Positions 24,503-32,921 of a stretch of 64,000 nucleotides of DNA are shown here, in pieces. The stretch is from DASTFY01 sp963829955 (GTDB lineage Bacteria > Actinomycetota > Acidimicrobiia > Acidimicrobiales > Ilumatobacteraceae), in NCBI GenBank assembly GCA_963829955.1, contig CAWHKS010000022.1:50013-114012 (forward strand), written 5' to 3'. Under the pieces are notes generated by a model. The model did not search any database, was not told the origin of the DNA, and saw only the letters and a list, made by a program, of their open reading frames with translations. Numbering within the stretch: position 1 is the stretch's first letter; each line of letters begins with the position of its first letter. Made by a program: the position numbers and the translations under genes.

Positions 24503-25281
24503 CGGCTCCGGCCGACCGGTCGTCCGCGGCGAGCGGGCTGGCCTTCACCAACCCGAAGGTCCAACGGCTGCGGCGCCTCCTGGGGCGCCGCAGTGCGCGC
24601 CGGGAGGAAGGCGCGCTGGTCGTCGAGGGTCGGGCCATGGCCGACCTCGCCGTGGAGGCCGGCCACACGATCGAGGCGGTGTTCGTGCCGGCCGGGACCG
24701 CGCCCCCGGGCGGCCCGCTGGCCGGGGCGCCCTGCCACGCACTCGCCCCGGGGGTCCTGGAGCGGGTGGCGACCACGGAGACACCCCGGCCGCTGCTGGC
24801 CGTGGTGCGCTACCGTCCCGCGGCCGCGGACGTGCTGGGCGAGGCCGGTTTCGTGGTGGTGGCGGCGGGCTTGTCGGACCCCGGCAACCTCGGCACCATC
24901 CTGCGCACGGCGGAGGCCGCAGGGGCGGACGCCGTCGCGACGACCCCCGACACGGTTGACGTGACCAACCCGAAGGTCGTGCGGGCCGCCGCCGGCGCGG
25001 TTTTCCTGCTGCCCGTGGTCGACCAGGTCGAGCTCGGGGAGGTGCGTTCGTTGGGGCTGCGGCTGCTCGGCACGGCGGCCGGTGGCGGCACGCCCCACAC
25101 GAGCGCGGACCTCACCGGCCGGGTGGCCGTGGTGGTCGGCAACGAGGCCCATGGCCTGCCGGACGACGCTCCCGTCGACGAGTGGATCAGCATCCCTCAC
25201 GCCGGCAGGGCCGAGAGCCTGAACGCCGCCATGGCCACTGCGGTCATCTGCTTCGAGGCGATGCGCCAACGCACCCGCTGA
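24499..25281 (+). CDS. SpoU/TrmH-family RNA 2'-O-methyltransferase, probable CTG start
   Basis: An N-terminal substrate-binding domain (FTNPKVQRLRRLLGRRSARR, then ALVVEGRAMADLA) precedes a knotted SPOUT domain with VAAGLSDPGNLGTILRTAEAAG, VVVGNEAHGLP and ISIPHAGRAESLNAAMATAV, the three SpoU motifs including the catalytic arginine of motif 1. It probably methylates 23S rRNA or tRNA. No ATG, GTG or TTG lies between rplT and the conserved sequence; a CTG at 24499 overlapping the rplT stop would give 260 residues. The later in-frame ATG near 24637 would cut the substrate domain. Confidence 0.85.
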   Translation: MTAPADRSSAASGLAFTNPKVQRLRRLLGRRSARREEGALVVEGRAMADLAVEAGHTIEAVFVPAGTAPPGGPLAGAPCHALAPGVLERVATTETPRPLLAVVRYRPAAADVLGEAGFVVVAAGLSDPGNLGTILRTAEAAGADAVATTPDTVDVTNPKVVRAAAGAVFLLPVVDQVELGEVRSLGLRLLGTAAGGGTPHTSADLTGRVAVVVGNEAHGLPDDAPVDEWISIPHAGRAESLNAAMATAVICFEAMRQRTR

Positions 25282-25632
25282 GCCCGCCCGCCCCACCGCG
25301 CTCGCCTGCCCGCCCGCCGGGCCGCCGGGCTTTCGCCGTCGGCCTTCGCCACCGAATCGACACCGAATCGGTGGCGAATGCCTCGCCGGCGCGAACTGTG
25401 AGCACAACGCGCCGTCTTCGGCTCACTCGGCTCAGAGATCGTCGCCCGGCGAATCTGCGGCGATTCGCCGGGCGAGGACCGGCTACCCTCGGCGGCGATG
25501 CCCAGGCAGTCGACGCAGCGATTTCGCCGCCCCCGAGCGGTCCTCGGGGGTTCGGCGCGGCGTTCTGCCTGACGCGCCTCCCTCGCCGCTCGGGGGAACT
25601 GGACCCGACGGCTCGCTGATGGGAGGACCGGT
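25282..25632 (+). promoter_or_regulatory. structured leader region upstream of pheST
   Basis: About 350 noncoding bases. A direct repeat CACCGAATCG occurs twice near 25350. CGCCCGGCGAATC and GATTCGCCGGGCG form a perfect 13-base-pair stem with a 6-base loop near 25452-25483. CCCCCGAG and CTCGGGGG form an 8-base-pair stem near 25532-25552. A strong ribosome-binding site GGGAGGA is at 25621-25627. I looked for a T-box (UGGNACCGCG) and did not find a convincing match. The region looks like a structured 5' leader; its ligand, if any, is unknown. Confidence 0.45.
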
Positions 25633-26670
25633 GTGCATGCGACACCTGCTGACTGCTCTACTACTGCCCCGATGACGGAGGACCTCACGCGCGCCCGGGC
25701 CGACGCCCTCGCCGCGGCGGCGGCCGCCCCTGATCTCGATGCCCTGAAGGCCGTCGAGGCCGAGGTACTCGGCAAGCGCGGACCGCTGGCCCGGGCCAAG
25801 GCCGGACTCGGGGCGCTCCCCGCCGCGGAGCGACCGGCGGCTGGCCGCGCCGTCAACGAGGCCATGGTCGATGTGCAAGCCGCCGTCGAGGCCCGCCGGG
25901 CGGAACTGGCCGCGGGCGCCCGCCACCTCCAACTGGCGGCCGAGCGCCTCGACCTGACCGAAGCGTTGGGCCGGCCCCGCCGCGGCCATGCCCACCTCGT
26001 CACCCAGGCCACCGAACGGCTGGAGGACACGTTCATCGGCCTTGGCTTCCAGATCGCAGAAGGCCCGGAGGTGGAGACCGACTGGCACAACTTCGAGGCC
26101 CTGAACATGCCCCCGTCGCACCCGGCCCGGAGCGAATGGGACACGCTGTGGGTCGATCACGGCCGGCCCGGCTCCACCCTGCTGCGCACCCACACCTCCC
26201 CGGTGCAGATCCGCGTCATGCAGGAGCAACCGCCGCCGATCTACGCCATCATGCCGGGCCGCGTGTTCCGGCGGGACACCGCCGATGCCACCCACATGCC
26301 GGTGTTCCACCAGATCGAGGGCTTGGTGGTCGACCGTGGCATCACCTTCACCGACCTGGCCGGCACCATCGAGGCCTTCACCAAGGCGTTCTTCGGCGCC
26401 GACTTCAGCTCCCGGCTCCGCCCGTCCTACTTCCCCTTCACCGAGCCGTCGGCCGAGTTCGACATTCGCCGCCCGGACGGGACGTGGCTGGAGCTCGGTG
26501 GGTGCGGCATGGTCCACCCGAATGTGCTCCAGGCCGTGGGGCTGGATCCGGAGGAGTGGAGCGGGTTCGCCTTCGGCTTCGGCATCGACCGCATGGCCAA
26601 GGAGCGCCACGGCGTGGCCGACCTCCGCGACATGTTCGTGAACGACGTCCGCTTCATCGAGCAGTTCTGA
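25633..26670 (+). CDS. pheS: phenylalanyl-tRNA synthetase alpha subunit
   Basis: Catalytic subunit of the alpha2-beta2 enzyme. The N-terminal coiled coil (about 15-100) binds tRNA(Phe). Class II motifs are visible: motif 2 in GRVFRRDTADATHMPVFHQIEGLVV and motif 3 in FAFGFGIDRMA; SYFPFTEPSAEFD and LELGGCGMVHP form the Phe pocket. GTG at 25633 has GGGAGGA 5 bases upstream; ATG at 25672 gives a start nearer the family average but has no ribosome-binding site. pheT follows 9 bases later. Confidence 0.95.
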   Translation: MHATPADCSTTAPMTEDLTRARADALAAAAAAPDLDALKAVEAEVLGKRGPLARAKAGLGALPAAERPAAGRAVNEAMVDVQAAVEARRAELAAGARHLQLAAERLDLTEALGRPRRGHAHLVTQATERLEDTFIGLGFQIAEGPEVETDWHNFEALNMPPSHPARSEWDTLWVDHGRPGSTLLRTHTSPVQIRVMQEQPPPIYAIMPGRVFRRDTADATHMPVFHQIEGLVVDRGITFTDLAGTIEAFTKAFFGADFSSRLRPSYFPFTEPSAEFDIRRPDGTWLELGGCGMVHPNVLQAVGLDPEEWSGFAFGFGIDRMAKERHGVADLRDMFVNDVRFIEQF

Positions 26671-26679
26671 GGTCGGGCC

Positions 26680-29049
26680 GTGCTCATCCTGCTCTCCTGG
26701 CTCAACGAGCTGGCACCGCTCGGCGACGACGTCGACCGCATCGCCGACACCATGAACGAGCTCGGCATGGCCGTCGAGGGGATGCAGCGTGTCGGCGCGC
26801 CCGTCCCCGGCGTCGTCACGGCCAAGGTGCTCGAGACCCGCCGCCATCCCGATGCCGAGCGGGTCCACGAGGTCTTCGTCGACGTCGGCGACGGCGCCCC
26901 CCTCCACGTGTGGTGCGGCGCGTTCAACATGGAGGCCGGGGACGTCGTGCCCCTGGCCACGATCGGCGCCACCATGCCCGACGGTCGGGAGATCGGGCGC
27001 CGCAAGATCCTGGGCATCTCCAGCGAGGGGATGCTGTGCTCGGCCGCCGAACTCGGGTTCGGCGAGGACGCCGCCGGCATCCTCCTCCTGCCGCGGGACA
27101 CCGCTCTCGGCCAGCCCGTCACCGAGACCCTCGGCGTGACCGAGGACGTCGTGTTCGATCTCGACCTCACCCGCAACCGGCCCGACGCCTACGGGCACCT
27201 GGGAGTGGCCCGGGACCTCGCGGCGCGCCTCGGCGTGCCCGTCCACCCCCCCTCGTCGAAGCTGACCGTCGACGGTCCGGACCGGGCCGCGCCGGTCGAG
27301 ATCCTCGACCCCGACGGTTGCGGTCGCTTCGTCTCCGTCGTCCTGTCCGGCATCGAGGTCGGCCCGTCGACCCCGTTGATGGCCGAGCGGCTGTCTCGGG
27401 CCGGGATGCGCCCCATCAACAACGTGGTCGACGTGTCGAACTATGTGATGCTGGAGCTCAACGAGCCCAACCACGCTTACGACCTCGACACGCTCGGCGG
27501 CGGAGGCTTCCGCATCCGGCGGGCCGCCACCGGCGAGACCATGCTCACCCTCGACGGGGTGGAGCGCACGTTCATCGCCGACGACCTGCTGATCTGCGAC
27601 GCCCTTGATCGCGCCATCGGCATCGCCGGCGTCATGGGTGGCGCGGACACCGAGATCAGCGACGCCACGACGACCGTCGCCCTCGAGATGGCCTGGTTCG
27701 ATCCGGTCGTCGTGGCGCAGACAGCCGCCCGGCTGGGCCTGCGCTCCGAGGCGTCGATCCGCTTCGAGCGGGGTCGTGACCCCTACGGCATCGACCGCGC
27801 CGTGGCCCGCTTCGTCGACCTGCTGCGGGCGACCTGCCCCGGTCTCGTCGTCCACGCGGGCGCGATCGACGCCCGCGGTGAGCTCCCGCCGGAGGAACGG
27901 TCGGTCCGGGTGCGCCCGGACCGCGTCCGCACCCTGCTGGGCGCGGACATCGAGACGAACGTGATGGTCGAGCGTCTGGCCCCCATCGGCTTCACCACCA
28001 CGCTCGACCAGGGCGGCGTCATGGACGTCAGCCTGCCCTCGTGGCGCCCGGACTGCCAGGTCGAGGTGGACGTCATCGAGGAGATCGCCCGCCACGTCGG
28101 CTACGAGCGGTTGGGGCGCACGGTGCCCAAGTCGGTCGTACCCGGCCGGCTCTCGGCTGTCCAGGCCCGGCGCCGGGTGGTGCGCGAGGTGCTGTACGGG
28201 CTGGGGATCAGCGAGGCCATGCCCAACCCGTTCCTGGCGCCCGGCGATCTGGAGCGGGCAGGGCTCGACAGCGACGGGCTGGCCATCGCCAACCCGTTGG
28301 TGGCCGAGGAGAGCATCCTGCGCAGCTCGCTCCGGCCCGGCCTCCTCGAGGCCGTCGCGTACAACGCCTCCCACCGGGCCGACGACATCTCGCTCTTCGA
28401 GATCGGACGCGTCTACCGACCGGCCGACGAGGTGCTCCCCGACGAGCGGGAGCAGCTCGCGGTCATCCTCGCCGGCCGCGATGGTCCGGCCGCGGTGCCC
28501 GTGCTCGTCGAGGTGCTCGCCGCGCTCGGGTGGGCCGCCGTACTCGACATCGACCAGGGCCAGGCCGGTGTGGCCGGTCTGGCCGGCCTGCACCCAGGTC
28601 GCAGCGGGTCCGTGCGACTCTCGGGAGATGTCGTGGGCCAGGTCGGGGAGATCGATCCCGGTGTGCTCGAGGCCTACGACATCCCGGGACGGGTGGCATG
28701 GCTCGAGCTGGACCTGTCGCTCCTGCTGGCGCTGGATCCCCCGATCGCGCAATGGCGGCCGGTCAGCCGGTTCCCGTCCAGCGACATCGACCTCGCCTTC
28801 GTGGCCGCGGACGATGTCCCGGCCGCCGCGGTGCGACGCGCCATCGCCGGTGGCGCGGGGGAGCTCCTGGCCGATCTCGAGCTGTTCGACGTCTACCGCG
28901 GCCCGGGCATCGACGCCGGCCAGCGGAGCCTGGCCTTCCGCCTCCGCCTCCAGGCCCCCGACCGCACCCTGACCGACGCCGAGGTGGCGCAGGTCCGGGA
29001 GCGGGCCATCGGCGCGGCCGAGCAGCTGGGAGCGGCGCTGCGAGGCTGA
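26680..29049 (+). CDS. pheT: phenylalanyl-tRNA synthetase beta subunit
   Basis: 789 residues. B1/OB-type tRNA-binding domain (VVTAKVLETRRHPDAERVHEV, VWCGAFNMEAGD), B3/B4 editing region (ILDPDGCGRFVSVVLSG, RPINNVVDVSNYVMLELNEPNHAYDLD), B5 DNA-binding-like domain, and the C-terminal ferredoxin-fold anticodon-binding domain (PVSRFPSSDIDLAFVAADDV). GTG start. Together with pheS it forms the complete synthetase operon. Confidence 0.96.
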   Translation: MLILLSWLNELAPLGDDVDRIADTMNELGMAVEGMQRVGAPVPGVVTAKVLETRRHPDAERVHEVFVDVGDGAPLHVWCGAFNMEAGDVVPLATIGATMPDGREIGRRKILGISSEGMLCSAAELGFGEDAAGILLLPRDTALGQPVTETLGVTEDVVFDLDLTRNRPDAYGHLGVARDLAARLGVPVHPPSSKLTVDGPDRAAPVEILDPDGCGRFVSVVLSGIEVGPSTPLMAERLSRAGMRPINNVVDVSNYVMLELNEPNHAYDLDTLGGGGFRIRRAATGETMLTLDGVERTFIADDLLICDALDRAIGIAGVMGGADTEISDATTTVALEMAWFDPVVVAQTAARLGLRSEASIRFERGRDPYGIDRAVARFVDLLRATCPGLVVHAGAIDARGELPPEERSVRVRPDRVRTLLGADIETNVMVERLAPIGFTTTLDQGGVMDVSLPSWRPDCQVEVDVIEEIARHVGYERLGRTVPKSVVPGRLSAVQARRRVVREVLYGLGISEAMPNPFLAPGDLERAGLDSDGLAIANPLVAEESILRSSLRPGLLEAVAYNASHRADDISLFEIGRVYRPADEVLPDEREQLAVILAGRDGPAAVPVLVEVLAALGWAAVLDIDQGQAGVAGLAGLHPGRSGSVRLSGDVVGQVGEIDPGVLEAYDIPGRVAWLELDLSLLLALDPPIAQWRPVSRFPSSDIDLAFVAADDVPAAAVRRAIAGGAGELLADLELFDVYRGPGIDAGQRSLAFRLRLQAPDRTLTDAEVAQVRERAIGAAEQLGAALRG

Positions 29050-29055
29050 CGAGCC

Positions 29056-29622
29056 TCAGTTGCTGGACACGTCGTCGGGGATGCGGTCGCCCATGCGGGC
29101 CAGTGCACCGCCCTGGCGCCGGAGCACGTCCCGCCACAGCGTCTCGGGGGCGCGGGTGAATGGGTCGGCGCGGTCGGCGTCGACCACGATCCATGCGTTG
29201 GCCGCCAGCTCCTCGTCGAGCTGCCCTGGGGCCCAGCCGGCGTAGCCCCGGAACAGGCGCAGGTCGTCCAACCGGTCGGCGAAGCCGTCCGCGTCGTCGG
29301 AGAGGTCGAGGGTCCCCAGCCCTTCGTCGAGATCGGCGGAGCCGTCCACGGAAACCTCGCGCACCCACGCCAGCCCGATGACGGCCTCGGTCTCGACCGG
29401 CCCGCCGTCGAACAGGACCGGGTGGCCTGAGACGAGCGGGCGCCAGCTGGGCAGCAGCTCCTCCACCTCTTCCTCGGTCGGGCGGTTGAGGACCAGGCCG
29501 AGTGAGCCCTCGTCGGTGTGCTCGAGCAGGAGCACGACAGTCCGGTCGAAGTTCGGATCGACGAGGGGAGGGGTGGCGAGGAGGAGCTTGCCGCGGAGGG
29601 ACGGGCTCACGGCGACCATCAT
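29056..29622 (-). CDS. YqgE/AlgH family protein (UPF0301)
   Basis: 188 residues with the family motifs LRGKLLLATPPLVDPNFDRTVV, LLEHTDEGSLGLVLNRPT, FDGGPVETEAVIGL and LRLFRGYAGWAPGQLDEEL. Widespread and structurally known, but its function is not established. Convergent with pheT (6 bases apart) and divergent from argC, with the ARG boxes lying between them. Confidence 0.9.
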   Translation of the reverse strand: MMVAVSPSLRGKLLLATPPLVDPNFDRTVVLLLEHTDEGSLGLVLNRPTEEEVEELLPSWRPLVSGHPVLFDGGPVETEAVIGLAWVREVSVDGSADLDEGLGTLDLSDDADGFADRLDDLRLFRGYAGWAPGQLDEELAANAWIVVDADRADPFTRAPETLWRDVLRRQGGALARMGDRIPDDVSSN

Positions 29623-29683
29623 GCCCCGTTCGGCCGGAGAGCAGACATCGTCGCCAGGCGTCGACCCGAGCGCGGCCGCCCAC

Positions 29684-29719
29684 TCGCATGGTCATGCATC
29701 ATGCTGTATGATCATGCTG
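29684..29719 (+). promoter_or_regulatory. paired ARG boxes and leaderless promoter of argC
   Basis: Two operators spaced 20 bases apart: CGCATGGTCATGCA (29686-29699) and TGTATGATCATGCT (29705-29718). TATGAT at 29707-29712, inside the second box, is a near-ideal -10, and its predicted start site falls on the argC ATG at 29720. ArgR binding would cover the promoter directly. Same architecture as the carAB operator. Confidence 0.8.
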
Positions 29720-30739
29720 ATGGGCCTGTCCGTGGGCATCGTCGGCGCGTCGGGCTACACCGGCGCCGAGCTCCTCCGCCTCATCGCCGCGCACCCGGAC
29801 TTGACAGTCGTGTACGCCACCGGCGACTCGCAGGCCGGCCAACGGGCCGACACGCTGTACCCGAGCCTCACCGTCGCCTATCCCGGCCTAGTGTTCCAGC
29901 CGTACGACGAGGTCGAGGTGGCCGGGCTGGACCTCGTCTTCCTCGGGTTGCCGCACGAGGCCAGCATGGCACTGGCCCCGACGCTGCACGGGCGGGTCGG
30001 CTGTCTGGTCGACCTCTCGGCCGCCTTCCGTCTGAAGGACCCCTCGCTGTACCCCACGTGGTACGGGTTCGAGCACGACCAGCCCGGCCTGCTGGCCGAC
30101 GCGGTCTACGGACTGCCGGAGCTGTACCGGAGCGACCTGCGGGGCGCCCGCCTCATCGCCACCCCCGGGTGCTACGTCACGGCGGCCTCGCTGGCCCTCG
30201 CCCCGCTCGTGCGCCAGGGGCTCGTCGAGCCCGAAGGCGTCATCGTCGACGCCGCGTCGGGCGTAACGGGCGCCGGCCGCAGCCTCAAGCACTCGTCGTT
30301 GTTCGCCACGGTCGACGGGGACTTCTGCGCCTACGGCCTGGTGGACCACCGCCATACCCCGGAGATCGAGCAGGTCACCGGGGCCCAGGTGCTCTTCACC
30401 CCGCACCTGGCCCCGATGAGCCGGGGCATCCTCGCCACCTGCTACGCGCGGCCGGCGGGGCCGGTCACCACGGAGTCGCTCCTCGCCGCGCTGGCCGGCG
30501 CGTACGAAGGCGAGCCCTTCGTCGCCGTCCGGTCGTCGTCCCCGTCCACGAAAGCGACGCTGGGGACCAACGCCGCGCACGTCACGGCGCGCTTCGATCC
30601 CCGGACGGGCTATGTCGTGGTCCTCTGCGCCATCGACAACCTCACCAAGGGCGCATCGGGCGGCGCGCTGCAGGCCGCCAACGTGGCCCTCGGCCTGCCG
30701 GAGACGGCGGGTCTGACGACGGTCGGGCTGCTCCCGTGA
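29720..30739 (+). CDS. argC: N-acetyl-gamma-glutamyl-phosphate reductase
   Basis: Third step of arginine synthesis. 339 residues: the NADP loop VGIVGASGYTGAELLRL, the catalytic cysteine in ATPGCYVTAASLALAPL, SGVTGAGRS and HRHTPEIEQ. The ATG at 29720 is chosen because it fits the promoter spacing; upstream ATGs lie within the operators. argB follows at the GTGA overlap, so argJ, the usual next gene, is missing here. Confidence 0.95.
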   Translation: MGLSVGIVGASGYTGAELLRLIAAHPDLTVVYATGDSQAGQRADTLYPSLTVAYPGLVFQPYDEVEVAGLDLVFLGLPHEASMALAPTLHGRVGCLVDLSAAFRLKDPSLYPTWYGFEHDQPGLLADAVYGLPELYRSDLRGARLIATPGCYVTAASLALAPLVRQGLVEPEGVIVDAASGVTGAGRSLKHSSLFATVDGDFCAYGLVDHRHTPEIEQVTGAQVLFTPHLAPMSRGILATCYARPAGPVTTESLLAALAGAYEGEPFVAVRSSSPSTKATLGTNAAHVTARFDPRTGYVVVLCAIDNLTKGASGGALQAANVALGLPETAGLTTVGLLP

Positions 30740-31636
30740 TCACGACGGCCGGCCCGGACGAGAAGGCCGCGGTCCTGGTCGAGGCCCTGCCCTACATCCG
30801 ACGCTTCTCCGGCAGCGTGGTCGTCGTGAAGTACGGCGGCAACGCGCTGGCCGGCGGGAGCGAGGCCGATGCGCTCGAGCTGTTCGCGCAGGACATCGTC
30901 CTGATGCGATCGGTGGGGATGCGGCCGGTCGTCATCCACGGCGGCGGCCCGCAGATCAGCGAGTTGATGGGCCGCCTCGGCAAGGTGCCCGAGTTCCGCA
31001 ACGGCCTGCGGGTGACCGACGCCGAGACGGTCGACATCGCGCGGCATGGTCCTGCGCGGCCAGGTCAACCCCCGGCTGGTCGCCGCCATCAACGTGCACG
31101 GCGCACTGGCCGTCGGGGTGTCGGGAGAGGACGCCGGTCTTATCAGCGCCACGCCGGCGCCCGGGGACCTCGGCTTTGTGGGTCAGGTCGGCGCCATCAA
31201 CCCGACGATCCTCGAGCGCCTCCTGAACGAGGACCTGATCCCGGTCGTCGCCACCATCGGCACTGATCCGTCCGGGCAGGCGTACAACATCAACGCCGAC
31301 ACCGTCGCCGGCGCCATTGCTGCCGCGCTGGGGGCCGAGAAGCTCGTCTACCTCACGGACGTCGAAGGCTTGCGCCGCGACGTCGACGACCCCGACAGCC
31401 TCATCCGCCAGACGACGGCGGCCGAGCTCGAGGCGCTCGTCGCCGCCGGCACGCTGCGCGGCGGAATGATCCCCAAGGTCGAGTCCTGCATCGCCGCCGT
31501 GCGGCGCGGCGTGGGACGGGCCCACATCCTTGACGGGAGGGTTCCCCACGTGCTGCTGCTCGAGATCTTCACCGACGCCGGGATCGGCACCATGGTCACG
31601 GTGGGCGACGACGCACCTGGGAGCGTCCGGTCGTGA
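30736..31636 (+). CDS. argB: acetylglutamate kinase (apparent frameshift)
   Basis: Phosphorylates N-acetylglutamate. The first part (30736 to about 31044) has VVVVKYGGNALAGG, VIHGGGPQISELM and FRNGLRVTDAETVDIAR. The rest, MVLRGQVNPRLVAAINVHG, NINADTVAGAIAAALGAEKL, LTDVEGL and GGMIPKVESCIAAV, is in the next frame. One extra base near 31044-31045 explains it, and correction gives 299 residues, the family length. The join falls inside a conserved helix, so a true pseudogene is less likely than a consensus error. GTG start overlaps argC; its end overlaps argD. Confidence 0.85.
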
Positions 31637-32805
31637 GCGCCCACGCGTTCCCCACCGACGGTCTCGACGCCTGCCCCTACTGGCCCGTCTTCGGGCCGCC
31701 GCAGGTGATGTTCGTGCGCGGCCGCGGCACCGAACTGTGGGACGACCAGGGCCGTCGCTACCTGGACTTCCTGTGCGGCCTGGCGGTCACGTCGCTCGGC
31801 CACGCCCACCCCGCGGTGGCCGCCGCCATCGCCACCCAGGCGGAGACGCTGCTGCACGTCTCCAACTTCTTCGCCAATCCCGTGGCGACGGAGACAGCGG
31901 TGATGCTGGACGACCTGCTCGGCGGCGGAGGGCAGGTGTTCTTCTGCAACTCGGGGGCGGAGGCCAACGAGGCCGCGTTCAAGCTGGCCCGCAAGTTCGG
32001 GGGCCGGGGCCGGCACGTCGTCGTCAGCGCGCTGGGCAGCTTCCACGGCCGCACGCTGGCCGCCCTCGCCGCCACCGGCCAGCCGACCAAGCACGAGCCG
32101 TTCCAGCCCATGCCCGAGGGCTTCCGCCACGTCCCCTTCGGCGATCTCGACGCGCTGGCGGGGGCGGTCGACGGAAGCGTGGCCGCCGTGCTCATCGAGC
32201 CGGTCCAGGGTGAGGGTGGGGTCGTGCCCGCGCCCGCCGGCTACCTGGAGGGGATCCGTGAGCTGTGCGACGAGCGCGGCGCGTTGATGATCCTCGACGA
32301 GGTGCAGACCGGGCTCGGGCGCACCGGCCGCTGGTTCGGCTTCGAGCATGCCGATGTGAGGCCGGATGCCGTGTGCCTGGCCAAGGCCCTCGGCAACGGC
32401 ATGCCCATCGGTGCCTGCTGGGCCCGTCGCGACGTCGCCGCGGTGCTGCAGCCGGGCGATCACGGCTCGACGTACAGCGGCACGCCCATCGCCACGTCGG
32501 CGGCGCGCGCGGTGCTGGCGGAGATGCAGCGGATCGACGCGCCCGCCCTGGCCCGATCGTCCGGCGACCAGCTGCGCCGTGCCCTGGAGGCGACGCCCGG
32601 GGTGACGGGCGTGCGGGGCCTCGGGCTGCTGCTGGCGGCTGAGCTCGACGGACACGACAGCAGGGAGGCCGCCGCGGGCTGCCTGGCCCGCGGGCTCGTC
32701 GTCAACAACGTGACCCCGACGGCGCTGCGCTTCGCCCCGCCGCTGACCGTCAGCGACGACGAGATCGACGAGGCCGCGGCCATCCTGAAGGAGGTCTTGG
32801 CATGA
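31633..32805 (+). CDS. argD: acetylornithine aminotransferase
   Basis: PLP enzyme of arginine synthesis, 390 residues. FLCGLAVTSLGHAHPAV, FCNSGAEANEAAFKLARK, GSFHGRT, IEPVQGEGGV, LDEVQTGLGRTG and the PLP lysine in LAKALGNGMPIGA are all present. GTG start overlaps argB (GTGA). The end overlaps an ATG of the long argF frame, followed by repeat copy B. Confidence 0.95.
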   Translation: MSAHAFPTDGLDACPYWPVFGPPQVMFVRGRGTELWDDQGRRYLDFLCGLAVTSLGHAHPAVAAAIATQAETLLHVSNFFANPVATETAVMLDDLLGGGGQVFFCNSGAEANEAAFKLARKFGGRGRHVVVSALGSFHGRTLAALAATGQPTKHEPFQPMPEGFRHVPFGDLDALAGAVDGSVAAVLIEPVQGEGGVVPAPAGYLEGIRELCDERGALMILDEVQTGLGRTGRWFGFEHADVRPDAVCLAKALGNGMPIGACWARRDVAAVLQPGDHGSTYSGTPIATSAARAVLAEMQRIDAPALARSSGDQLRRALEATPGVTGVRGLGLLLAAELDGHDSREAAAGCLARGLVVNNVTPTALRFAPPLTVSDDEIDEAAAILKEVLA

Positions 32806-32921
32806 TTGCGAGCGAAGCGAGCTCAGGCCGGCCCGGCGAGCGAGAGGAGCGAGCCGACGGGCGATGGGGTCCGGGGGCGCAGCCCCCCGAGAAGTCCTGG
32901 CATAGTGCGAGCGAGGCGAGC
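32806..32921 (+). repeat. intercistronic repeat, copy B
   Basis: Lies between argD and argF. The core 32849-32892 matches copy A at 22096-22138 with only a few differences. The ends carry related GTGCGAGCGAGGCGAGCTTG and TTGCGAGCGAAGCGAGCT sequences, so the element looks bounded by a short direct repeat. It contains no stop in the argF frame and therefore adds 40 nonconserved residues to the longest argF reading. Confidence 0.7.

Noticed and set aside
25282..25632. T-box riboswitch before pheST
   Set aside because: No UGGNACCGCG-like bulge sequence; the nearest (CTGGACCCGACGG) differs too much and lacks the partner stem.
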